Origin: Colimorpha sp045597945
GTDB taxonomy: Bacteria > Bacteroidota > Bacteroidia > Bacteroidales > P3
Assembly: GCA_045597945.1 (NCBI GenBank)
Contig: JAZLLD010000058.1
Coordinates: forward strand, 13,924 to 77,923
Direction of reading: 5' to 3'
Length of the DNA: 64,000 bases
The notes under the pieces were generated by a model. That model was not told where the DNA came from. It saw only the letters and a program-made list of their open reading frames with translations, and did no database searches. Of the stretch, positions 46,727-54,262 are shown piece after piece (position 1 is the stretch's first letter; each line of letters begins with the position of its first letter). The position numbers and the translations under genes were made by a program.

Positions 46727-46812
46727 CCCTAAAAATTAGATAATCTAAGTTTCGCAAGCGAAACTTATGTACTTTCAGTCCTTCTAGCCAAGCTTGCTTG
46801 GTTAGAAAAACA
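46727..46812 (+). repeat. Two-hairpin dispersed element, copy 2
   Basis: CTAAAAATTAGATAATCTA, hairpin AGTTTCGC-AA-GCGAAACT (46748-46765), a 16-base spacer with CTTTCAGTCC, and hairpin TTCTAGCCAAGC-TT-GCTTGGTTAGAA (46782-46807) followed by AAACAAA. In the second stem two G-C pairs of copy 1 are A-T here, so pairing is kept. Confidence 0.75.
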
Positions 46813-47129
46813 AATTTTAGAGATTACCTTAAAATACTCGTTGGTGGAATTCAGCTTATAACCTCTAAAAGGATAAAAGTTAAAAGTTTTATTATCATGT
46901 ATTCGTTGATATTTTGCAGGGTAAAAGGCGGCGTTGGCACGCCTTCGAAAAGGGTGAAAGATGACGGCAAAAATTTGCCGTGGCTGACGCGCCAGCCTCC
47001 TTTCACCCTCGTGGCGATTTATCGCCACCTCCTTTCATCCTAAATCCAAGCAACAAGCAGATGAGACCAAACAATCAACAAACTTTTTATCTTTTATCCT
47101 TTGTGGGAAAATTAATTCATCCAACCGGT

Positions 47130-47190
47130 AATGTAGATTGTAGAGTTCCGGGTACGGAAAACATTTTAGATTTAAGACTTTAGAGAGTAG
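47130..47190 (+). repeat. GTAGAGTTCCGGGTACGGA repeat unit
   Basis: TGTAGAGTTCCGGGTACGGA followed by AAACATTTTAGATTTAAGAC; nearly repeated at 47465-47520. Confidence 0.6.
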
Positions 47191-47256
47191 CATTAATGCG
47201 CGCCAGCCACTCAAAAATCATCTAGCGCCAGCCCACAATTTACTATTCGTTCTTTT

Positions 47257-47430
47257 CAAACGCAAAGGAACGCAAAGGGCAAAGGGGGCGAAGTTTTTTT
47301 TGTCTCGGTTGCCAAGAGCGCAATGATTGTCTTGCTGGCAAGACGGCTGCCGCCCAAGAGCTTGCTCCAAGCTCTGCTTTGCGTTCTTTGCCCTCTGCGT
47401 AGGAATATCCTATTCCCTTTGCGTTCCCCT
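47257..47430. repeat. Inverted AACGCAAAGG repeat with internal hairpins
   Basis: Left arm AACGCAAAGGAACGCAAAGG (47260 on) and right arm CTTTGCGTTCTTTGCCCTC plus CCCTTTGCGTTCCCC. Inside lies hairpin AGAGCTTG-CTC-CAAGCTCT (47357-47375). No reading frame of note. Confidence 0.55.
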
Positions 47431-47449
47431 TTTCCCAAACAGAGGGAAG

Positions 47450-47560
47450 TTTAGATTGTAGAGTTTAGATTGTAGAGTTCCGGGTACGGAAAACATTTTA
47501 GATTTAAGATTATAGAGAGTAATGTTAGGGTATGCAACGTGGTGCGGCAGCTGAATAGTT
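47450..47560 (+). repeat. GTAGAGTTCCGGGTACGGA repeat unit with GTGCGGCAGC core
   Basis: TTTAGATTGTAGAG twice, GTTCCGGGTACGGAAAAC, TTTAGATTTAAGATTATAGA, then CAACGTGGTGCGGCAGC. Same order of blocks as 18935-19000 and 48880-48960. Confidence 0.6.
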
Positions 47561-47662
47561 AACGTTAAAGACAAAGCCAAACTCAAAGTCGACATCGCCG
47601 CCCCCTTCCCGAACAAGAAATCGCCAATCCAACCAAAAAATCATTATATCAAAAAAAAATCG

Positions 47663-47670
47663 TATCTTTG
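47663..47670 (+). promoter_or_regulatory. -7 box (TATCTTTG) of the aldo/keto reductase gene
   Basis: TATCTTTG lies 24 bases before the start codon. No clear -33 element. Confidence 0.55.
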
Positions 47671-47694
47671 AAAAAAATATAATACATCATTATT

Positions 47695-48738
47695 ATGCAG
47701 AAAGTCACTTTAGGCAAGTCCGGACTTGTCGTCCCCAAGAATGGTTTCGGCGCACTCCCCATCCAGCGCATCACACTCCAAGATACTGTATATCTGTTAC
47801 AAAAAGCCCTCGACCATGGCATGTACTACTTCGACACTGCCCGCTTCTATACCGACAGCGAGGAGAAAATCGGCGCAGCCCTCCACGACCGCCGCGACAA
47901 AGTGATTATCAGCACCAAGACCGGCGCCACCACCGTTGAGAATTTCTGGAAAGACCTCGAGACCTCCCTCCGCCTCATGCGCACCGACTACATCGACCTC
48001 TACCAGTTCCACAACCCCGACTTCTGCCCCCGTCCCGGCGACGGCACCGGCCTCTACGAAGCCATGCTCCAAGCCCAGCAGCAGGGCAAGGTCCGCCATA
48101 TCGGCATCACCAACCACCGCATCGCCGTGACCCAGGAAGCCATCGACAGCGGCCTCTACGAGACCCTCCAGTTCCCCTTCTCCTACCTTGCCTCCGAAGT
48201 CGAGCACAACCTCGTCCGCCAGTGTGGCGAGAAGAACATCGGCTTCATCGCCATGAAAGGCCTTGCCGGCGGCCTCATCAACCATGCCGCCACGGCCTAT
48301 GCCTATCTGGCACAGCCACAGTTCGCCCATGTCGAGCCCATCTGGGGCATCCAGCGCGAGAGCGAGCTCGACGAGTTCATCTCCTTCAACGACAATCCAC
48401 CAGCCCTCACCGACGAGATGATGGCCCGCATCGAGAAAGACCGCAACGAGCTCTCCGGCGACTTCTGCCGTGGCTGCGCCTACTGCCAGCCCTGCCCTGC
48501 CGGCATCGAGATCGAGAGCTGCAACCGCATGTACCTCTTCCTCCGCCGCGCCCCCTACAACGTATACCTCACCCAGGAATTCAAAGAGAAGATGGAGCAG
48601 ATCGAGAAATGTATCGGCTGTGGCCAGTGCCGCAAGAAATGCCCCTACAACCTCGACACCCCCAACCTCCTCAAACGCAACTACGAAGACTTCAAGGAGC
48701 ACTGGGCCCGCAAAGCCGAACTCAACCCCGAAGACTAA
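47695..48738 (+). CDS. Aldo/keto reductase with C-terminal 4Fe-4S clusters
   Basis: 347 residues. Aldo/keto reductase barrel about 1-265 with the tetrad visible in YYFDTARFYTDSE (Asp, Tyr), VIISTKTG (Lys) and DLYQFHNPDF (His). The C-terminal part carries two ferredoxin-like motifs, GCAYCQPCPAGIEIESCNRM and CIGCGQCRKKCPYNLDTP, enough for two clusters. Such fused proteins are common in anaerobes; the electron donor and substrate are unknown. Confidence 0.9.
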   Translation: MQKVTLGKSGLVVPKNGFGALPIQRITLQDTVYLLQKALDHGMYYFDTARFYTDSEEKIGAALHDRRDKVIISTKTGATTVENFWKDLETSLRLMRTDYIDLYQFHNPDFCPRPGDGTGLYEAMLQAQQQGKVRHIGITNHRIAVTQEAIDSGLYETLQFPFSYLASEVEHNLVRQCGEKNIGFIAMKGLAGGLINHAATAYAYLAQPQFAHVEPIWGIQRESELDEFISFNDNPPALTDEMMARIEKDRNELSGDFCRGCAYCQPCPAGIEIESCNRMYLFLRRAPYNVYLTQEFKEKMEQIEKCIGCGQCRKKCPYNLDTPNLLKRNYEDFKEHWARKAELNPED

Positions 48739-48739
48739 A

Positions 48740-48960
48740 TTTTTAGATTTTAGATTTAAGATTTTAGAGTGTAGAGTGAAAGATTGTAGATTGTAAATTG
48801 TAGAGTGTAGAGTGAAAGATTGTAGAGTGTAGAGTGTAGATTGTAGAGTAAAAGATTGTAGATTGTAAATTGTAGATTGTAGAGTTCCGGGTGCGGACCT
48901 GTGGTTTGCAACATGTGCGGCAGCCCACTCTACAATCTAAAATCTACAATCTAAAATAGC
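48740..48960 (+). repeat. Tandem AGATTGTAGAGTGTAGAGTG repeat with GC-rich core
   Basis: More than ten 7-11-base units of GATTGTAGA / GTGTAGAGT, then GTTCCGGGTGCGGAC, TGTGCGGCAGCCC and CTCTACAATCTAAAATCTAC. The arms are inverted repeats of each other. It fills the gap between the aldo/keto reductase and mgsA ends together with a TTAATCATTAATTATTAATT tract. Confidence 0.7.
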
Positions 48961-48998
48961 ACGGGGCGGCTGCCGACCTAATTATTAATCATTAATCA

Positions 48999-49481
48999 TT
49001 AATTATTAATTAACCTTGTGACATACTTTGCGATGCACTCGGGCAGTTGCATCTCGTAATCCTCGTCATAGAGCAGAGGCGAAGCCAGCAGCAAGTCGGC
49101 CGTAGTGCGGTTGGTGGCGAAAGCCACATTATAGAGCGAGGCCAAGCGGGTCAGCGCCGAGACATCGGTCTGATGGCCCTGCACAATCAGATTGTCGCAG
49201 AAGAAGATCAGCATATCAATCTTTCCCTCGGCCACCATAGCCCCAATCTGTTGGTCGCCGCCCAACGGACCCGAGAGCAGACGCGTCACATTATTGGCCA
49301 AGGGTCTTACTGGGGCGAAACCGTCGCCGGGATTCACCTCCAGCTCCTGGATCAGACGCCCGGTGGTGCCGGTGGCAAAAAGATTGTGCTGACTGAGGAT
49401 TTCGTACTTCGAGGCAATCCATTCCATAAACTCGCGTTTGCGAGCATCGTGCGCAACTAGCGCAATGTTAAGAGTTTTCAT
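48999..49481 (-). CDS. mgsA: Methylglyoxal synthase
   Basis: 160 residues. ALVAHDARK (His, Asp), FATGTTGRLI, SGPLGGDQQIGA (catalytic Asp) and HQTDVSALTRLA (His, Asp) match the E. coli enzyme. It turns dihydroxyacetone phosphate into methylglyoxal and phosphate. The usual FFWDPL reads FFCDNL here, a mild variation. It stands alone with its own -7 box. Confidence 0.95.
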   Translation of the reverse strand: MKTLNIALVAHDARKREFMEWIASKYEILSQHNLFATGTTGRLIQELEVNPGDGFAPVRPLANNVTRLLSGPLGGDQQIGAMVAEGKIDMLIFFCDNLIVQGHQTDVSALTRLASLYNVAFATNRTTADLLLASPLLYDEDYEMQLPECIAKYVTRLINN

Positions 49482-49507
49482 AGTCTGTCATGTTTCTTTT
49501 GGTTTTG

Positions 49508-49515
49508 CAAAGATA
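49508..49515 (-). promoter_or_regulatory. -7 box of mgsA
   Basis: TATCTTTG on the minus strand, 27 bases before the start codon; a TTG lies 22 bases farther upstream, slightly too far for the usual spacing. Confidence 0.5.
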
Positions 49516-49708
49516 CGAAAACTTTTCCGATTATCCGCAAGAAAGCCACAAAATAGCACGACAGCAAGAAGGATAGCCGGCCAGCCAACCCTCGAGAATA
49601 CCGAGGAAACACACACCTCAGTGGGGGATGAGATAGTTGGTACACTTCAAATTATCAGTAGAGATTGAGCATCAAGAAAACGTTGAAGATTATACTGATT
49701 CATATTGA

Positions 49709-49746
49709 TAAAAAGTGGGCATTATGCCTAATTGCGCAATGCCCAC
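49709..49746 (-). terminator. Terminator of the ter operon
   Basis: On the minus strand GTGGGCATT, 14-base loop, AATGCCCAC, then TTTTTATC, just after the ATPase stop codon. Confidence 0.9.
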
Positions 49747-49755
49747 ATGTTAATA

Positions 49756-52665
49756 TTATTTACCAAGTTTCTTGAACAGATGGTCAAGCTCACCAAGCCA
49801 CATAACCAAAGAAGTTCCAAAGATGATAATCAGCCAATTGGCCAAGCCAAGGCCACCTTCTGCCACGTTGAACATTTCCTGAAGACCAGGAACTTCTACA
49901 AGAAGAATTTGAACAACGAAAATAACAGCGGTAATGATAATGAACCATCTAGTCTTTGACCAAGACAGGCCTTTGAAAGCAGAATCTGTAGTCATGAAGG
50001 CCTTTGCATTGAACATATACCAGAAATGCAGCATAACGAAAATGGTAAAGAACAAACCAAGCTCGAATGGAGTCAAACCGTTGAACACACCCCAAGACAA
50101 GTTGAGCATATCCGAAAGATTTGTCACATCATTATGCTGGAAGTAGAGCAAGAATGCCAAGCAAATAAATGCGAATGTAAGGCCAACGCCAAGAATACTA
50201 CCACCGATACCTTTAAGGATATGCTCTTCAATCGAACGAGGTTTCTCTTCCATAACCTTGTGAGTCGGCGGCAACGAAGCCAATGCCAATGCTGCAAAGG
50301 TATCCATAATCAGGTTAACCCAAAGCATCTGTGTGACGGTAAGGGGCGATTCGGTACCAATAAAAGCACCCACCAATACAATAAAACATGCCGTCACATT
50401 CACAGTCATCTGGAAAAGAATGAAGCGTTTGATGTTCTTATATAAAGAACGTCCCCACATGACTGCATTTGCAATGGTACTGAACGAATTGTCCAAGATG
50501 GTCATGTCACTAGCTTCTTTAGCCACGGCCGTGCCATCGCCCATAGACAGACCCACATTTGCAGCATTCAGCGCGGGTGCATCATTTGTGCCATCACCAG
50601 TTACAGCCACGACCTCTCCCATCTCTTTCAGCATTCGAACCACACGTTCTTTGTCATTGGGTCGAGCACGAGAAATAACCTTCACCACAGGCAGACGATC
50701 TTTCAGTTGGTCATCAGTCATACCCTGGATGTCGGGGCCATACAGAATATTTCTATCCGTGTCGCTATCGTTCCAAAGGCCCACCTGGCGGCCAATCTCC
50801 TTAGCAGTGCCCACTGTATCACCAGTAATAATCTTCACCTTGATACCTGCGTCAATACACTCTCTGATGGCGGCAGGAACCTCCGGACGAATAGGATCAG
50901 AAATAGCCACCACACCCATCATTCTCAATGAACGAGTGTCAACCAATTTGCCATCTAAAATCACATTATCATCATCTTTTAGCACGGCGTAGGCAAGACC
51001 GAGGGTACGTTTGGCTTGATTCTGATATCCTTGCAGTTTGCTCTCATAAGAGGAGCGTTCGTCACTAGTCACTCCACACAAGTCTAACAGAATATCAGAT
51101 GCACCAGTCACATAGAGTACTCGGCGGTTCAGTACTTGTGACATTACCACAGTTGCCATGTACTTAATCTCTGTCGAGAAGGGAATACGGTCTTTTACCT
51201 CTACCGACTCTCTTACATCCAAGTAATTCACACCAAGGCCATTCAACCACAAAAGCAAGGCACCTTCAGTAGGGCTACCGATAGCCTTAACCTTTTTCTT
51301 GTCGGAAAAATCCAAATTCGCAGTAGTATTTGTAGAGATTGCCTCAACTAACAAGCGAGAGAATTCACCGCCATCAAGTTTTTGACTAGGCAGCTCGGGG
51401 AATGCGGTTTCATGAATCTGCATCTGATTCTGAGTAAGTGTACCTGTTTTGTCAGTACAGATTACCGAAGTTGCACCCATAGTCTCACATGCATGCATGG
51501 TTCTGGGCAACGTGTTCTGTTCCATCAGTCGCTTCATACTGAAAGCCAAGCTCAGAGTCACAGCCATAGGCAGACCTTCAGGCACTGCCACAACAATAAG
51601 CGTAACGGCAATCATGATGGTGTCGAGCGTATATTTCACAAAGTTAACCACATCAAAATCGCCACCGGGATGTACAAAATACATAATAATACGACCTACA
51701 ATAATCAGACCTGCAATAACATAGCTAGCCTTTGTAATCAAGTCAGCCAAGCCATCAAGCTTTTGACTCAGCGGGGTAGGATCGCCGTCCTTCACTTGGG
51801 CGGCTTCAAACACCTTACCACAAGCAGTTGAATCACCAACGGCAAAAACCTTTGCAGTGCAGTAGCCTTCAAGGATGGTCGTGCCCTTCATAATGTGATT
51901 AGAAGGATATGTAGCTTCCTTATCAAAATCAGCCTCATTGGTAGTCTTAAAGCATGAAGGCTCACCAGTCAAGGTCGATTCGTTGAGATTCAATGTCAAA
52001 GATTCCAATAGTTCGCAATCTGCCGGAACCTCTTCGCCTGTGGTCAGCAGAACTATATCCCCAACTACTATGTCTTTTCTTGGTACTTGGCACACGTTGT
52101 TGTTTCTGATGACCTTAACAAGTGTGTCGTCATTTACTTGATTCAAACTTTTAAAAGTCTTATCATTGCTAGCCTCTAGAATGTGAGCGACAACGGTAGC
52201 CAACAAGACTGCAACAGCGATTCCAAGGGGTTCAAAATAAGGCCCCCAGCCAGCCTCGCCACCCCAAACCACTTGATAGAAAGTGATTGCACCAGACAGC
52301 ACCAATGCTGCCATCAAGATGGTAATGAGCGGATCCATATCAAAGCTCTTCTCATCCTCATCCCAGTTGCCTCCGAGATAGGCAACCAAATAAGTCAGCA
52401 AGAAAAGTACAGCAAGGATAATTGGGCCAATCCAAATATTGGCTGGTAGCCCAATTCCAGCCATCGGCAACACCACAACGGATATTACCGCAGCGACCAA
52501 AAGTCCCAATATGACCTTTAACAGCCAGAAATGCATACAATCCTTTATCTTCTCCCAAGTGGATTGTTCCTCGGGCGGTGTCAAGATGTTGGCACCATGC
52601 TGCTGACGACTCTGCAATACCTGCTCGTCAGTCAAGCCTGTGTAATGATGTTTCTTTTGTTTCAT
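49756..52665 (-). CDS. Calcium-type P-type ATPase (PMCA/SERCA-like), last gene of the ter operon
   Basis: 969 residues. Phosphorylation motif CTDKTGTLTQNQ, actuator loop LTGEPS, hinge VVAVTGDGTNDAPAL, and membrane helix 4 VVAVPEGLPMAVTLSLAFSM with the PEGLP typical of Ca2+ pumps. About 10 membrane helices. It would export Ca2+ from the cytoplasm. The gene starts 10 bases after the PrsW-like gene and shares its transcript. Its presence next to TerD genes fits, because TerD proteins bind Ca2+. Confidence 0.85.
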   Translation of the reverse strand: MKQKKHHYTGLTDEQVLQSRQQHGANILTPPEEQSTWEKIKDCMHFWLLKVILGLLVAAVISVVVLPMAGIGLPANIWIGPIILAVLFLLTYLVAYLGGNWDEDEKSFDMDPLITILMAALVLSGAITFYQVVWGGEAGWGPYFEPLGIAVAVLLATVVAHILEASNDKTFKSLNQVNDDTLVKVIRNNNVCQVPRKDIVVGDIVLLTTGEEVPADCELLESLTLNLNESTLTGEPSCFKTTNEADFDKEATYPSNHIMKGTTILEGYCTAKVFAVGDSTACGKVFEAAQVKDGDPTPLSQKLDGLADLITKASYVIAGLIIVGRIIMYFVHPGGDFDVVNFVKYTLDTIMIAVTLIVVAVPEGLPMAVTLSLAFSMKRLMEQNTLPRTMHACETMGATSVICTDKTGTLTQNQMQIHETAFPELPSQKLDGGEFSRLLVEAISTNTTANLDFSDKKKVKAIGSPTEGALLLWLNGLGVNYLDVRESVEVKDRIPFSTEIKYMATVVMSQVLNRRVLYVTGASDILLDLCGVTSDERSSYESKLQGYQNQAKRTLGLAYAVLKDDDNVILDGKLVDTRSLRMMGVVAISDPIRPEVPAAIRECIDAGIKVKIITGDTVGTAKEIGRQVGLWNDSDTDRNILYGPDIQGMTDDQLKDRLPVVKVISRARPNDKERVVRMLKEMGEVVAVTGDGTNDAPALNAANVGLSMGDGTAVAKEASDMTILDNSFSTIANAVMWGRSLYKNIKRFILFQMTVNVTACFIVLVGAFIGTESPLTVTQMLWVNLIMDTFAALALASLPPTHKVMEEKPRSIEEHILKGIGGSILGVGLTFAFICLAFLLYFQHNDVTNLSDMLNLSWGVFNGLTPFELGLFFTIFVMLHFWYMFNAKAFMTTDSAFKGLSWSKTRWFIIITAVIFVVQILLVEVPGLQEMFNVAEGGLGLANWLIIIFGTSLVMWLGELDHLFKKLGK

Positions 52666-52675
52666 AGTTTAAATA

Positions 52676-53719
52676 TTAATTCCTCAATTTTGATTGATAA
52701 TTCAAACCATTTTTTAAGTAGGTCATCAGTAGGACGACACCAATAAAAGAAATAGCCACCCCAATAAGCCCACCTCCAAAAGTATCATATAATCCATGCA
52801 ACAATGCGGGAATTGCAATAGAAAGAAAGTATAACCCTCTTCGGTATTTTGGATACAGTGCTGCGAACGCACAAAAATAGCCTGAAATGCCACACCAAAC
52901 GGCATGTAAGAATGGCAGACAAGTTAGCCTGGCGATATTCATAAAGAATGCACCTGTATAATCTAGTTCGACATTCACCTCCATCTGATATTGGACGCCC
53001 TCAAAAACACCAAAAGCAATACCCGACATCAATCCATAGAAAACCAAAGTTTGTGGGACAATAGGTTCTTTAGCCCTCGATTGGACAATCCATAATGGAA
53101 TAGATTTTACAATCTCTTCTGTTATGCCAACAGCAAAAATATAGAAAACCAATCTACCGAGGAAACCCATCCTTTCTTCTAAGAAGTAGAACGGATTTAA
53201 TAAATTAATCCCGAATCCAAAAATCAAGAAAACAGCAAGCTGACACAAAAAAAAGATTTTGATGGTGGTTTTCAGCGTCACTTGTTTTGTCTTAAAGAAA
53301 TAAAAGAAAAATAGACCCCAAATAACTGAGAAATACAATGACACAGAATAAAACACTATCACCGGGGCTGATTCGGCAATAATCCTCACCAATCCAATCA
53401 AAGCCAAAGGTAGCAATCCAATTAACGACAACAGTAGTAACCTGCTATCAGATTTTATTGCTTGCTTATTCAGTAACCCTTTAGGGAATATCAACTCTCG
53501 ACCCATTGCTTTTATCTGACTAGACAAACCACCCTTGTTCGAAATCTTCACCTTCTGGTGATTCTGTTTTAGCAATTGCTTTACGGTCGCAATCTCATTG
53601 GGACGAGATTCCTCATATGCTTGGTCATGTAGCAATATCTGACCATCCTCAACATATTGACGAAGAACATCTATTGAATATGGCCCATATTGTTGGTTGT
53701 TTCTGATGACAAAATACAT
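52676..53719 (-). CDS. GYF_2-domain PrsW-family intramembrane protease
   Basis: 347 residues. Residues 1-60 form a GYF_2 domain (NNQQYGPYSIDVLRQYVEDG), a module that binds peptides or marks membrane signalling proteins. From about 95 there are seven or eight membrane helices carrying PrsW marks: GITEEIVKSIPLW (the Glu-Glu-Lys motif), GIAFGVFEG, FLHAVWCGISGY and LLHGLYDTFGG (metal-binding His and Asp). PrsW cleaves membrane-bound anti-sigma factors in Bacillus; no anti-sigma gene is nearby here. It starts 3 bases after the DUF805 gene. Confidence 0.8.
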   Translation of the reverse strand: MYFVIRNNQQYGPYSIDVLRQYVEDGQILLHDQAYEESRPNEIATVKQLLKQNHQKVKISNKGGLSSQIKAMGRELIFPKGLLNKQAIKSDSRLLLLSLIGLLPLALIGLVRIIAESAPVIVFYSVSLYFSVIWGLFFFYFFKTKQVTLKTTIKIFFLCQLAVFLIFGFGINLLNPFYFLEERMGFLGRLVFYIFAVGITEEIVKSIPLWIVQSRAKEPIVPQTLVFYGLMSGIAFGVFEGVQYQMEVNVELDYTGAFFMNIARLTCLPFLHAVWCGISGYFCAFAALYPKYRRGLYFLSIAIPALLHGLYDTFGGGLIGVAISFIGVVLLMTYLKNGLNYQSKLRN

Positions 53720-53722
53720 AGC

Positions 53723-54259
53723 TTATTCTCCTTTGGGATTTACCCCATATCGATTATTACGTTTCTCACCATCTTCAAAGAAAAGCCAAAATATATAAAA
53801 TGGGATAAACAGCCACCATCCGCTATGCCCTAAATCATGACATCTTTTTACACCTTGAGCAACAAAAGCCCAAGTAACCGGAATGAACAACATCCACCAA
53901 ATTAATAATGCACCATCTTCATTCATGATACTCGCTGAAAATCTATACAACAAATAACAGAGATAAGTTAAACAATATTCTGTCCTTCGTATTCTTCCAG
54001 AAAAAGAAAAAACAGATTGAAACATGCCTTGCTTATCCCTGGGCTTATCGGATTGAGGATGTCGGTCACTCATTTCATCTTGATTAGATTGTTCTTCTAT
54101 TTGAGTTGAAAGACCCACATCATCTTTCTTTGTGAGATCAATACTTTTCTTTGAATAAGACTGGCACGACTCCCCATTGAACTGCGGACTACACTCAATT
54201 ATGGAACAAGCATCAGCTTTAAATAATTTGCAATTGCCGCATTGGTCTTTAATAGGCAT
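53723..54259 (-). CDS. DUF805 membrane protein with N-terminal Cys motif
   Basis: 178 residues. The first 35 residues carry CGNCKLFKADACSIIEC and a further Cys, a possible metal or redox knuckle. A charged linker follows (about 40-70), then a DUF805 domain (SFSGRIRRTEYCL, GVKRCHDLGHSGWWLFIP, RYGVNPKGE) with four hydrophobic segments. The N-terminal addition is absent from the two DUF805 genes near 9-10 kb. It starts 3 bases after the kinase gene. Function unknown. Confidence 0.8.
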   Translation of the reverse strand: MPIKDQCGNCKLFKADACSIIECSPQFNGESCQSYSKKSIDLTKKDDVGLSTQIEEQSNQDEMSDRHPQSDKPRDKQGMFQSVFSFSGRIRRTEYCLTYLCYLLYRFSASIMNEDGALLIWWMLFIPVTWAFVAQGVKRCHDLGHSGWWLFIPFYIFWLFFEDGEKRNNRYGVNPKGE

Positions 54260-54262
54260 AGT

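Larger units (their letters stand above)
46404..47694. other. Gene-free repeat-rich intergenic stretch
   Basis: No supported gene. It contains a GAAAGCACGAAATATACGG type tract near 46440, the two-hairpin element at 46727-46812, TGTAGAGTTCCGGGTACGGA repeats at 47130-47190 and 47450-47560, and an inverted AACGCAAAG repeat at 47257-47430. Confidence 0.6.

Noticed and set aside
48740..48960. CRISPR-like regular repeats
   Set aside because: Units are 7-11 bases without spacers of constant length, and no cas gene is present.
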